Source of the DNA: Paracyclopina nana
Lineage: Eukaryota > Arthropoda > Copepoda > Cyclopoida > Cyclopettidae
Length of the DNA: 64,000 nucleotides
NCBI GenBank assembly: GCA_019096065.1
Contig: JAGUCH010000002.1
Coordinates: 11,234,501 to 11,298,500, forward strand
Reading direction: 5' to 3'
Both the position numbers and the translations under genes were made by a program. Below are positions 32,423 through 42,029 of this stretch, in pieces. The notes under the pieces are model-generated. The model was given only the letters and a program-made list of their open reading frames with translations, searched no databases and was not told the DNA's origin. The stretch's first letter is position 1, and each line of letters starts with the position of its first letter.

Positions 32423-35230
32423 TCAAGACCCGCTTTTCAGCTGGCCTTTCATGTCTTGAATTTCCGTCTCCAAGGCCGTCAGTCGATTTTCAACCCAAGT
32501 TCGACCATGCTCAAGCTTCCATACCTGCTCCTTGATGCTCGAATTTTCAGACTCCAACGCGCCTATCCTCTCTCGCAGTTGTTTGTCCTCCAGCTCCTCC
32601 AGCAGCTTTTCGTCTTCTTCAATGTGCTCTTCATCCATGCCAAAGCCAAAGCCTTCATCGGCACCCTTGCCATACTCGAATTCGTCAATGTCTTCAATGT
32701 CGTAAGCCCCGCTGCCAATGTTGCCACCAAAACCGGCCAGTTGTGGCGCAATCGAGTCCTTCTTGAACGCTGCCGAAGAATTCCTAGACAAAAATTCTAA
32801 GCAAAAACCAAACTTAAAAAATCATGCATGGAATTTTCACCTCGTTTCAAACGGCGTTTCGTTGTCATTTTCAGGCAACGAGGAAAGGCCCGCGGGTGCA
32901 TGCGGGTGCGTACCGCTCGCCAATAATTGGCGGCTGATTTTTGCGTTATGGGTGACGGAATGCCCTTGGTCGAGCCTATAAGCCACGTAAATGACATAGG
33001 AGGAGAATTTCTTCTGTTGCCTGGTTCTGCCATCATCAATGGCTTCCCCAGTGGCAACCGCCATTCTCGCAGTTGGCACGCATTTTAGCTGCATTTCGGG
33101 ATCGCCGCTGTACATGAAGTGAGACGTCAAAGCTGATTCCAGGGTGATGGCAAAGTTCTCGTGGTCCAGGTATTTCTCCTGATTCTTCCTCATTTGAGCC
33201 GTGGCACCCGTCATAACAGTATGGTAATTGGGCAATGACTCCCTGGTGACAGCAGTGAGCACCACAAGCCCGTCGTAATTGCCCCGAATGGGGCTGTTGG
33301 TGCAGCCTTTACAAAGGCCACAGCCGTTGCAAGTCATGTCTGTGCAGCAAACCTTGCAGCACTTTTTGCGGTAGCCCCGGAAGCCTGTCCAGTGCGCTGA
33401 TATGCCTTCCTTTTTCCAAGTCATGGGCTCCATTCGATCAAACTTTCGGTAATTCGGGTTGAGTTGAACGTACGTGGAGCCAAAGCAAAACTAAATCAAA
33501 TTGTTATTATTTTTAGAAAAAACCACAATATTAATACAGTTCATATTTTGGGTTTTTTCGACTTTTAAAATTCCAGTGGCAGTTGCGTACAGGGAAACAT
33601 TTTTTGTCCGAAAATCTAGTTGTAAAATCAGTTTTATCTCCGATAAGTTTAGTGGTACTTTGTCCGACCACTTATGCACAGTTGTAATTGTCCTAGTTCT
33701 CCTAGTTGTACTATCTCCGAAATGATTTGTCCAGTAATGAAATGTCCGAACCATTCTTGTTGTACTATCTCCGAATTAAGTTGACCAAATTTGCCTCATA
33801 TGGAAATACATCTATGATTATTATGAACCTAAGCCTAAACCCAAGAAAGCAACGTCTCTACGAGTTCAGCTAGGGGCCGAGCAGCGTTTTGAGTGGCAAT
33901 TTTTGCTATTTTGTCTCATGGTTTTCAGCATATTTCAAAACAAAACTATCTTTCATCACATTTCTTTGATAAAAGATGAAATTTAACAATTGATTTTGCT
34001 CAAAAGGACTAAAATGTGGAGCACTTTTAATAGCCAAAATTAGATTTGTTTACTTTCATGTTGGCTATGGCTTAAGGTCGATCTGATATTTTTGGAATGA
34101 GCTGGCGCTTGTCAAAATACGATTTTTCTCCTTTCCTTGAGGTGTTTTTCGTACATTTTTCAAAGACGTTTGGGGCGTACATGAACAGGACATTAGAGGC
34201 CACATTTGAAATTTTAGTAGAATTTTTGAAGTTTTCGAAGTTAGTACAACTAGATAGATTTGGTCGAAGATAGCGTATTACCAGGCACCAAAAATGAGTC
34301 GGACAAAAACCAACTAGGCATTTTTTTCGATTAAAGCAAATCTATGTATACCACAAATTTTCGGACAAAATGATGGCGCCCGTTTCATAAGACATTCAAC
34401 TATTCGATCTTAAAATCCAGGTGAATCGCCTCTAAAATCTCCTGCCATTTCGGACCTCAATATGCTAAAAAGTCAAGGTACATCTCCTGACTATATGCTC
34501 TGATTTTCATTGAACGAACTGGGCTTTAAATTGATCTTACTACTGGCACCCCTTCATTTGCCAGTTTTTTCATGATTAATCACTGTCATTCCAGGCAAAA
34601 ATACCTTACAATTTCAAAAAGCTATGTATGACCATCATACAAGACTTGATGCATTCTTTTCTGATTTTTGTGATCTTGGAACCTCAAAGGGTTTGAAATT
34701 CGTTTCCTAATTACCTGATTGATATCTCGTTTGGACTTGGCTTGCACCATACGGAAAATCCGGTTGGTATGGCTGACCAAGGCAGCGATGTACAGATCGT
34801 AGGCCGTTTGGTGTTCTGCCGCGCATAATGTGAGCAAATCGGGGTCCAAATTGACGAGAAAAGATGTGGAATAGCTTCGTTCACCACCTCTGGCCAGGGC
34901 AAAAAAGTCGAGGCCTCCTCGGTGTTGCAGGGAATTTGCGTGAGCCATGAAGTTGCTTCGGCTGAACGCTGCTCGAAAATGAAGAATGGTTAAGCTGCTT
35001 TCACTCTTGAGCGCTCAACGCATGCACGCTAGATTGCTATGGAAAAACATACCTTCGGTGACTTGTTCAGCCTCTGAGACTTTCTTCCACCGTTCCTGCT
35101 GCTTTTCCACATCGGCAGGTTGCTGCTCGGCCTCTTCTCCCTCATTGCTGAGGTTGCTTCGCCAACGAAGCTGCTTGGCCTCCGTTGTTTCAGAGCTGAG
35201 TGCTACGGGCGACATGGGCACCTCGGACAT
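32423..35230 (-). CDS. Unrecognised Cys-rich protein with acidic coiled-coil tail
   Basis: Four exons, 35230-35053, 34968-34715, 33490-32841 and 32783-32423, join with matching phases (1, 0, 2) to 480 residues. I do not recognise the family. The N-terminus is polar, Glu/Gln-rich. Residues about 60-145 are mixed helical. Near residues 170-200 a dense Cys cluster (KKCCKVCCTDMTCNGCGLCKGC) could bind metal or form disulfides. A conserved-looking globular stretch follows (YDGLVVLTAVTRESLPNYHTVMTG...). The last 120 residues are acidic and Gly-rich, then form a heptad coiled coil (LLEELEDKQLRERIGALESENS). No signal peptide or membrane segment is seen. Intron 2 (1.2 kb) holds transposon-like DNA. A minus-strand AATAAA lies 230 bases past the stop. 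The coordinated splice phases and composition argue that it is real. Confidence 0.7.
33597..34375. repeat. Transposon-like insert in an intron, containing dispersed repeat copy 2
   Basis: An inverted repeat, CATTTT(TT)GTCCGAAAAT at 33597-33616 and its complement at 34355-34373, bounds about 780 bases. TTTGTCCGA-type motifs recur just inside both ends, as subterminal repeats of DNA transposons do. The interior 33849-34203 is the second copy of the repeat at 7278-7631. No transposase ORF. The boundaries are approximate. Confidence 0.5.
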
Positions 35231-36959
35231 TTTTTCGGCTCGAGGTCGGATCAATAGCCAGCTTTTTCTTCCTACAGCTCCAGCCTTTGTTGGCTGCTCG
35301 TGGGAAACATGCAGGCAGCTTTCATGCCTTTGAACTCGCTGATATGCTCGAAAATTACCACTATTGTTAATCTGAGGCTTTTTATGGGCAGCCCTTCATG
35401 GCTGCAAAGTTAAGCTTGATTTTTGCGGTCCACCTGGCTCGGCAGCTTTGACAGCACTGAGCAGCAAAAATTATCAATCCTCCCGATCTCTGAGTTACTG
35501 ACCTTCTCGTACGGAAAGTTTAAAAGTGCAATTTATGGAAAGCCATACCTCCATTAGTACGCCCATACCAAAAGCTAGCTAGCATGGTCCTGAGAGTTAA
35601 TGGAAAAAGCGCTAATTCGGAGTCATGCATACGTATACAGCATGAATGTGACTGTGCATGGCAAAAAATGTTAATTGCAACCGGAAATGTGGCTAATTTT
35701 TTGTTGTTACGCTTTCTTGGGCCATTTTAGAGATTTATTTGTTCAACCCTTTTCGGTAAAGGCCTTTCATTTTTGATTGAGTTTTTCCATGAATTGGCTC
35801 TTTTAGGCCAACGGTCGCTGCCACGAACATGGCTTTCGTATGGCGATTCAAAGTGCTAATCACGCAATGTGTGCTCTCATGCATTGTTCAATTCAGGTAA
35901 GTTCTACATAAATAGTATATTCAAAAGCTAACCAAAACTTAATTTACAGTAACTTGCTATGTTTTATGTTACAATGATTAGAGTCAAATGAAAGAAAAAT
36001 GGAAGTGATGAAGTTTTTCCGAGACAAACTCGAGTGCTTGTGCAAAAAAGGCGAAAAGAGCACATCTTACCCTCTTCAATTATTCTTTTTGTTGCAATAC
36101 ATACTTTTTGAAGTTCCTCTGTGTTCCAATTACGCCAAGAAAAGTCCCATTTTCAACCTTACTTTGCTTTGGTGGGTTAGTTCATTCCAGCAGTGTTAAG
36201 GCTTTTGCTTTTTGGCTACAAGTTTGATAAGGAATTGTTTTGTTGTTCTTAAAAAACCACATTTTTTAAGCGAAATTTTTGCAAATGATGACAAAAATTA
36301 CAGATAATTTTACGCGAACTGGAATAAATACGTTTTCCATGGGTATGACTTTTCAGCTCTGAAAAACATTAAAAATGACTGATTATAAATTAGTCCCCTT
36401 GGAAGTCCAAATCTGTGATAAAATGGACCCACGCACAAATATTCAGCTCATTTGCTAGACGGGCAGCGGAGAGAAATGGAAATGGCAGAAAAGAGCGCCT
36501 CTAAGAAACATAATGCGCAATGAGGAGAGGAATGCACGTGTTAGATCACTTGCACTAACTGTTTGCACAGGGCTCCCACTTTTATAGTTATTTATTTCGA
36601 GCTGGGGCACGTAAAGCAGGGTCATTAAATAGCTGAGCGAGGATTTTAAAATGGGAAAACTCGAGTACAGCTTTACTAGCCCGAGCCTGCGAGGGCTGTA
36701 ATTGTACGAAAGTTTTTCCATTTTAAAATCCGAGGTCAGCTACTTAATGACCCTACTTTACGTGCCCTAGCTCAAAATATACAATTTTATATTCTGTAAT
36801 ATGATTTTTGAGTGTTTTAATGAAGTTACCGGGCTGCCCCGTGCCCTAGAAAATACTTCTCGGTTTTTAGTTGCTATGTGAATGTCACGGGCTCTCATGA
36901 GCTAGCATCCCGTGGTTTGGGAGCAATGAAATATACTTTCAAAATTCATTTTTTGCAGA

Positions 36960-37035
36960 GGTGCTCCTATGGCATAATGGTTAGAGCGCTTGGCTCTTGA
37001 TTCAGCAGTCTAGGGTTCAAACCCCAGTCATTCCT
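36960..37035 (+). ncRNA. tRNA-like module 1 of repeat copy A (not a functional tRNA)
   Basis: D-arm/A-box and T-arm/B-box sequences are intact with normal spacing, so RNA polymerase III promoter activity is possible. The acceptor ends do not pair and the anticodon stem is weak, so it is a tRNA-derived promoter module, not a working tRNA. Anticodon identity is not reliable. Confidence 0.55.
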
Positions 37036-37107
37036 TAACTTTTTTTATTTCTTTATCTGGCTTAAGTTATGGTTAAAGTCCTGTACATAGCATGCAATCT
37101 TCATGAT

Positions 37108-37175
37108 GTTTCCATAGCTCAGTGGTTAGAGCATTGGCATGCTAATCCAACTGTCTAAGGTTCGATTCTTGGATG
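37108..37175 (+). ncRNA. tRNA-like module 2 of repeat copy A (not a functional tRNA)
   Basis: Starts GTTTCCATAGCTCAGTGG and has a loop with T-GCT-A (Ser-like anticodon GCT) and GGTTCGATTC. The 3' end does not pair with the 5' end, and the long variable arm expected for tRNA-Ser is missing. The same module recurs at 51414-51482 and 52379-52445. Confidence 0.5.
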
Positions 37176-37925
37176 ATCTTCTTCCTTTTCCAACTTCTTT
37201 GGAGTTTGGATCAATTCCATAGAATATGAGGGCATTAAATTGCTTAAAATCCCTCAAATTTGATTCCAGGGCCGTTAAGTATTTAATATCCCCCCAATTG
37301 CTTAGAAAGAAATGTGACTTAAAAGAGCTGAGTCGGATCGGTAAACTGAATTATAGCACGAGGAAATCGTATTACAGTATATAAAAACCATACTAATGAC
37401 AAGACTACTGAGAATGAACTAATCCACTGTTTTAAATCAATACTTTTAGAAATTCTCAGTAATAAAAATGATGACCAAACGTTCAAAAATTCCATGGATA
37501 TCGTTACAACAACTTTTGATTTCAGAGTGCACAGGTAATTCTAAAAAAGTTTGCAAACATGTCTCAATTTCTAATACCATAAATGAAATTCTGGCGTGAT
37601 GTCACCAATAAAGAAAACGACATATTTTTAGTGGACTTTTGTCCAATGAAAAGTTGGGCAACTTTTAACATAATTTTGACAAAAAGAAGTGCATGAGGCA
37701 AGCTTTTTATATTTTCCTTCAACAACTATATTTTTGAGTTATGTTAGATAATTGGCAAATGTCAGGCCCATGGGAATATACTAGGATATGATTCTTCAAT
37801 CTAATGAAGAGTGATTCTTCGCTTTTGGCGTCACTTTAGTGGTTGATGATAAATAGCGGTTAGGCCAAAAATTAGAGGCATTTCATCACTGTATTTTTAA
37901 TGTCAGGTACTCCTAGCGCAAGATT

Positions 37926-40325
37926 TCATCGCTTAATGCCAACCTCGAGGCCTGGTCTCATGGGGTAATATTGGTGCTTTGCATCTGGGAACTTTTCGAA
38001 ATATCTCTCGTCGCGAAGGTACTTGGCGGTAACAAGGTTACCCCTGTACCATTGACCATGAAGCGTTTTGAATACCTTGGCCGCGTCCTCCGTATTTTTT
38101 GCTTTGATATACACGCACCCCTCAATGTTCTCCTTGTCCACCGCTATATGCAAAATAGCAGCATTGGAACACCGGGTGAGGATTTCATCGGTGACGAGGC
38201 GAATCCAGTGTTTGTGCTTGGCCTTGAGAGACTGGTCAAACATGTGACGGACCTTTAAGCACGACGTGGGTGCGACGCTGGGTGCGGCCACGTTGTGGTT
38301 GAGGCTGTTAAAGGCCGACCCTTGCCATTTGGAGTGCTGCTGAGGCGTCAATGCCGGACTGCTCATCATGGACGTGGATGAAGTTGGCGTTGTTAGGGAC
38401 AAATTCGCTTGGGAGGACTGCATTACATGGAGGGGAGCCACATATGGATTCGGTCCAGGATGGCTCATTGGGCTCCACTGGATGTCTGGGATCCACTGCC
38501 AAACTCGCTGCTCCTCACCGTACAATATCTGGATCTCTTCGCGCACCCGAGACTCACTTTCGTTAATGTATTCAACCACTTTCTTCCAGACCCGTTGCTT
38601 GCGTTTCCTATCTTGAGGAGCGATCAGTTGGTCCCGAATATGGCTGACTGGGACGCTGGCTCTATTTCCATTGCGGCTGCCACCCAGTCGGCCATCTTGC
38701 AAAGAAAGTTGATGGTGATGATGCTTCATGAGTAGCGAGAGCACTTGTTCAACCAACTCAAAAACGTCCTGCTGCTCCCTTAGGATGACCTCGGCTCTCC
38801 ATTTGTACAGTCGATACCCACCATAGACAATGCCGGAGAGAAACAGCCCAATTACGAGGGCAACTCCCACGTAAGTGGCCACAATAGCCGCAAGTTTGAG
38901 CCTCAATGTCAGCCAACACATCCAGTCTAATTGTGGGTAGTTTTGCATAAGGACAATTTCCTGGTCCTCTTTGCGCAGCACTTCGATGCCAAAATGAGGC
39001 GACTCCTCAATGACGCTAATGAGGTGCAGCAAAATGCTTCTCAACGAAGACGCATTGTCCCTCTCTTGATGGCCCTCCATCAAGATGAGCAGCTCGGACA
39101 GAGCCAAGCCTTCATAAGGTAATTGAGAGGCATTACATTTGACCTCTGCACTTTGATTGTCCAGAACTGCGACTAACTCAGAAAATGTGCTCAGGCAAAT
39201 TGGCACAAGGCTAGGGTCTATACAGTCTCCTTGATGCACTACTCCTTCTTCGCACACTCTAAGTCTGTTTTCGATATCCATCCGAGGCCTAAGGTTGACA
39301 TACTTGACCAAGATTAGGCCGAAGAAGAACACTGCGAAAGTCACGATCGTTTTCGAGACCGAAAAGTAGGCAACAGTCGTTGACGGCCTTTTGTTGCTAA
39401 CATGCCGGCTCAAAAAGGTGGACGTTTCAGGCTCAGGGGAGTGTTTTGTTACTTGAGAAACAACTTGATCTGCAGCATTGTTCGTGTTTTGAGTCATGGA
39501 GGGTAGCGTCGCAAGAGCTTCGCCTGAAATCAAATAAAAATGTTGAAATTATGACAGCTTATGGCAAAAAATTAGAAACTTACCGAGTGAGCCAAAAGCA
39601 GCCTTGTTTTTGGCAACAGCCCTTCGGAGAGGCGAGGTCGGAGGAAAGGCCAAACTGGGCCCTGTTTTAGGTGACACTTTGGGGCCACTTTCCAGGTATG
39701 TGGCTGTGCTCCGGATGGGCCCAACGGGTGTGCTACTGGAGAAGCGCCCACCACTTCGAGGCCGGTTTTCTGACGACGGAGGCGTAAAATTGTCAGACGA
39801 CGGAGATCTAAAGTTACGAAAAGTCGAGTCACGGCTAGTGTCTAGACTTGGCGACGTTTGGAGGCCAAAGTCTACTCGGTGATTTTCCTCCTCCTCCTCT
39901 TCGGACTCGTCCTCATTGTTCTCGTCTTCGTCTTCTTCTTCCTCCTCGTCCTCATCCTCGGACGAAGAGTCTTTTTCCTCGTCATCTCCCTCACTTTCAC
40001 TGAAATGCATCAACTGTCCTTTGGGCTGACCATTGCTGCCGTTGACTTTTTTCCTCAGTACAACCGAAGCATCGCCGTTTCTCTTGGTTGTTGCTGATGT
40101 CACCCTTCTCCGCAGATTTGGAGTACTCGGAGCCGATTCGTCCTCAGCGGAACTGTAGTCAAACAATTTCTTCGTTTGATGTCTCGATTTGCCGCCATTC
40201 CTGCCATTGTCAAGCTGTTCGAGCTTCTTGATCAAAACACCTTTGGTTGAGTCGGTGATGGGAGGCACAGGGAAGTTGTGGGCCTCCAGGCGCCTCTTGA
40301 GCTCTGCGTTCGTGATCACTGGCAT
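37926..40325 (-). CDS. LEMD3: Inner nuclear membrane LEM-domain protein MAN1
   Basis: MAN1 anchors chromatin at the nuclear envelope through BAF and restrains TGF-beta/BMP signalling by binding R-Smads. Exons 40325-39584 and 39523-37926 join in phase 1 (intron 60 nt) to 779 residues. Residues 1-40 are a LEM domain (ITNAELKRRLEAHNFPVPPI, then KGVLIKKLEQL). A very acidic Glu/Asp run and a Ser/Pro region follow. There are two membrane segments, near 306-324 (TFAVFFFGLILVKYV) and about 455-485. The nucleoplasmic C-terminal part has a winged helix (RKRKQRVWKKVVEYINESE). An RRM-like UHM domain (CLKVRHMFD, then ILHIAVDKENIEGCVYIKA and FKTLHGQWYRGNLVTAKYL) distinguishes MAN1 from LEMD2. Human MAN1 is longer (911), mainly in the disordered linker. 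Confidence 0.93.
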
Positions 40326-40746
40326 TTTAGTGACGCATGAAACTCCGTCATCATGAACACAAACGAAAACAAACCGAGCTCCGCGAATTCTCGCTAAGTC
40401 GGTTCGAAATAAGCACCAAGCCTGAGTTCTCTTCTATGTTCTTTGAAAAATCGTTATTTCGACTCGGTGTACCAAAATGTTGATTGTAAAAATACATGTT
40501 TTGTTCTTTTTATAGATGTATAAGTAGACTTTGAGCAACATTTGATCCATCAATATTGCAAATGTTGGGTAAAAAGGCCCCAAATTGGACAGTTCGCTCC
40601 ATCCTCTTCCGTTGTGGTAAAAGTGTCTCGCTCTGGCTTACGTCAAATTTTTCATCCTCGCAAGTAGATTGTGGCAATGAAAAGGACACTGGCTTTCGAT
40701 TGCTGAAAACGACTCTTATCATCCCGAACGGTTACCGGCCTCCGCC
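40326..40746. other. Divergent promoter region, MAN1 / ILRUN
   Basis: 421 bases between two start codons pointing apart. AT-rich in the centre, with no ORF or repeat of note. A pyrimidine stretch ending TATAG near 40515 could be an acceptor for a non-coding ILRUN leader exon, but evidence is slight. Confidence 0.45.
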
Positions 40747-41556
40747 ATGGAAGTGGACGAAGAGGTCGAGTCCGAGCTATTTGTGCGTTTCGGCAGCATG
40801 CAGACCGAGGACCGCTCCGAGTCCATCAAGCAGATGCGAAAACTCGTGGGGGGCGAAAATGCCCTGTCCGAAGCCAAAGCGCAGTTCTATCTCGAAATGT
40901 CCAATTGGAACGTGCACTCTGCCGTCGGCTACTATTTCGACCTCGAGGCCTCTCAGGAGACGGCCAGCGGCCCTTTTCAAGGAGTCGTCATGGGCCCCGA
41001 GATCTTGCCCCAAATGACCTTTGTCAGTGATGTCACCGTTGGCGAGGGCGAGTCCGTCCCTCCGGCCACAAGTTTCATCAAGACTTGGTCCGTCCGCAAC
41101 TCGGGTGGGGAAGCGTGGCCACCGGGATGCGTGCTCAAGCTGGTTTCTGGCAACAACATGGGCGTGATTTCGGGCAGCGTGTGCGTGGCCTCTCTTGCGG
41201 CCGGAGCCTGCACTCACATCTCTCTCCAGATGAGGTCACCAGACGAGGCTGGCATCTACGAGGCTCAGTGGCGGATGTGCACCCCACGTGGTTCCTATTT
41301 CGGTGATCCCATTTGGTGCATTTTGACCGTGGACGCTTCGGGCACGATGGCTCTGACACAGCAACTCAATGCTACATCACTCTCCATGCCAATGGCTCCA
41401 GCGCCTGTTCCAAACAGGCCCTCATCCCCGACGGATGCTCACCTTCCCTTGGTCAGCGTGAGGAACGTGCTCACAATGACAGCAGCCTCCACAGACAGCA
41501 GCAAGAACACACCACCAAACAAAGTTGGAGACATTGACGACGAAGAGATGGATTAG
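40747..41556 (+). CDS. ILRUN: ILRUN homolog (UBA-like plus FW domain)
   Basis: ILRUN (C6orf106) dampens IRF3 and NF-kB transcription in vertebrates by promoting loss of CBP/p300; its arthropod role is unknown. A single 810-base exon encodes 269 residues (human 298). The start has a good context (GCCATGG). Residues about 20-65 form a UBA-like helical bundle (MRKLVGGENALSEAKAQFYL). Residues about 85-195 form the immunoglobulin-like FW/NBR1 domain, with FIKTWSVRNSGGEAWPPGC and SPDEAGIYEAQWRMCTPRG and its two Trp residues. The C-terminal tail is disordered and acidic. The lack of introns is unusual beside multi-exon neighbours; a processed copy is possible, but the frame is fully conserved. Confidence 0.93.
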   Translation: MEVDEEVESELFVRFGSMQTEDRSESIKQMRKLVGGENALSEAKAQFYLEMSNWNVHSAVGYYFDLEASQETASGPFQGVVMGPEILPQMTFVSDVTVGEGESVPPATSFIKTWSVRNSGGEAWPPGCVLKLVSGNNMGVISGSVCVASLAAGACTHISLQMRSPDEAGIYEAQWRMCTPRGSYFGDPIWCILTVDASGTMALTQQLNATSLSMPMAPAPVPNRPSSPTDAHLPLVSVRNVLTMTAASTDSSKNTPPNKVGDIDDEEMD

Positions 41557-41629
41557 CTGTGAATAATATGCGACACATAATTGTTAAGCTCTGTTATGTA
41601 TTTTTATAATAGAAGAAACAGAAAACGGA

Positions 41630-41974
41630 CTATTCCTTCTTCTTGCGCTTGTCCAGAGTCTCCTCCTCGCTTGTGCGCTCTTTCGCATCCTCCCTAAATG
41701 CTTTCAGTACGTAGGCAAATATTATAACGTTCACTGCTACGACAGCCAAAATGACTGGAGCAAGGTTGGTGTATGGAGTGCCCACGTTGAAATGGGTCTC
41801 CAGCACGTGTCGCGATCCAAAGAACACAACTAGGGGCAAAGTGAACATGAGCGCACTGAACAGAAAGAGTCCCATGAGAGCATTGGAAGATGATTCGCTG
41901 TAGGTCTGGCCTGGTGCTACTTTGTAGAAAGATAACTTGCTTCCATCAGTGTCATTTTCCTTAGAAGAGGTCAT
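41630..41974 (-). CDS. VMA21: VMA21, V-ATPase assembly factor
   Basis: ER chaperone that assembles the V0 sector of the proton pump and escorts it to the Golgi. 114 residues, similar to the usual 100. Two membrane helices are clear (ALMGLFLFSALMFTLPLVVFF and LAPVILAVVAVNVIIFAYVL), separated by a short loop, with a charged C-terminus ending KKKKE. The ATG at 41974 is chosen because it begins the family-like protein and lies 7 bases after a splice-acceptor sequence (ctgttgcag). An upstream in-frame ATG at 41998 would add eight hydrophobic residues that the splice would remove. The gene starts only 55 bases after the stop of the zinc-finger gene on the same strand. Confidence 0.88.
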   Translation of the reverse strand: MTSSKENDTDGSKLSFYKVAPGQTYSESSSNALMGLFLFSALMFTLPLVVFFGSRHVLETHFNVGTPYTNLAPVILAVVAVNVIIFAYVLKAFREDAKERTSEEETLDKRKKKE

Positions 41975-42029
41975 GTTATCCTGCAACAGAAAAAACATGG
42001 ATTAAAATTTCTGAGAAATCATGATATCA
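41975..42029 (-). promoter_or_regulatory. Intercistronic spacer with splice acceptor before VMA21
   Basis: Between the zinc-finger stop (42030) and the VMA21 ATG there are 55 bases on the minus strand. They contain a pyrimidine tract ending TTTTTTCTGTTGCAG (AG at 41981-41982) and an earlier TTTCTCAG. No AATAAA lies in the spacer. The arrangement matches downstream genes of trans-spliced operons, or a VMA21 leader exon located inside the zinc-finger gene. Confidence 0.5.

Larger units (their letters stand above)
36585..37386 (+). repeat. Composite dispersed repeat, copy A: palindromic head, two tRNA-like modules, conserved tail
   Basis: Copies occur here, at 50902-51692 and at 51939-52648, all in the same orientation. 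The head (36597-36775) is a near-perfect inverted repeat with roughly 60-base arms around a loop with its own stem. Next come AAGTTACCGGGCTGCCC and a tRNA-like module at 36960-37035 (A box TGGCATAATGGTTAGAGCG, B box GGGTTCAAACCCC). A second module follows at 37108-37175 (A box TAGCTCAGTGGTTAGAGCA, B box GGTTCGATTC). The tail contains GAGCTGAGTCGGATCGGTAA. No protein-coding capacity. This layout fits a long SINE-type or composite non-autonomous element. Confidence 0.75.
35231..37925. other. Intergenic, AT-rich, mostly repeats
   Basis: No gene was supported. The left half has a short open frame at 35829 encoding a hydrophobic peptide followed by a good donor, but no plausible continuation. The right half contains composite repeat copy A (36585-37386) with two tRNA-like modules. 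Confidence 0.5.

Noticed and set aside
35829-35897. Signal-peptide-like start (MAFVWRFKVLITQCVL...) followed by a good GT donor
   Set aside because: The next plausible acceptor adds only about ten codons before a stop. With no downstream exons it is probably chance.
36960-37175. Two possible genuine tRNA genes
   Set aside because: Acceptor stems do not pair, the anticodon stems are weak, and the same pair recurs in three repeat copies, so they are repeat modules.
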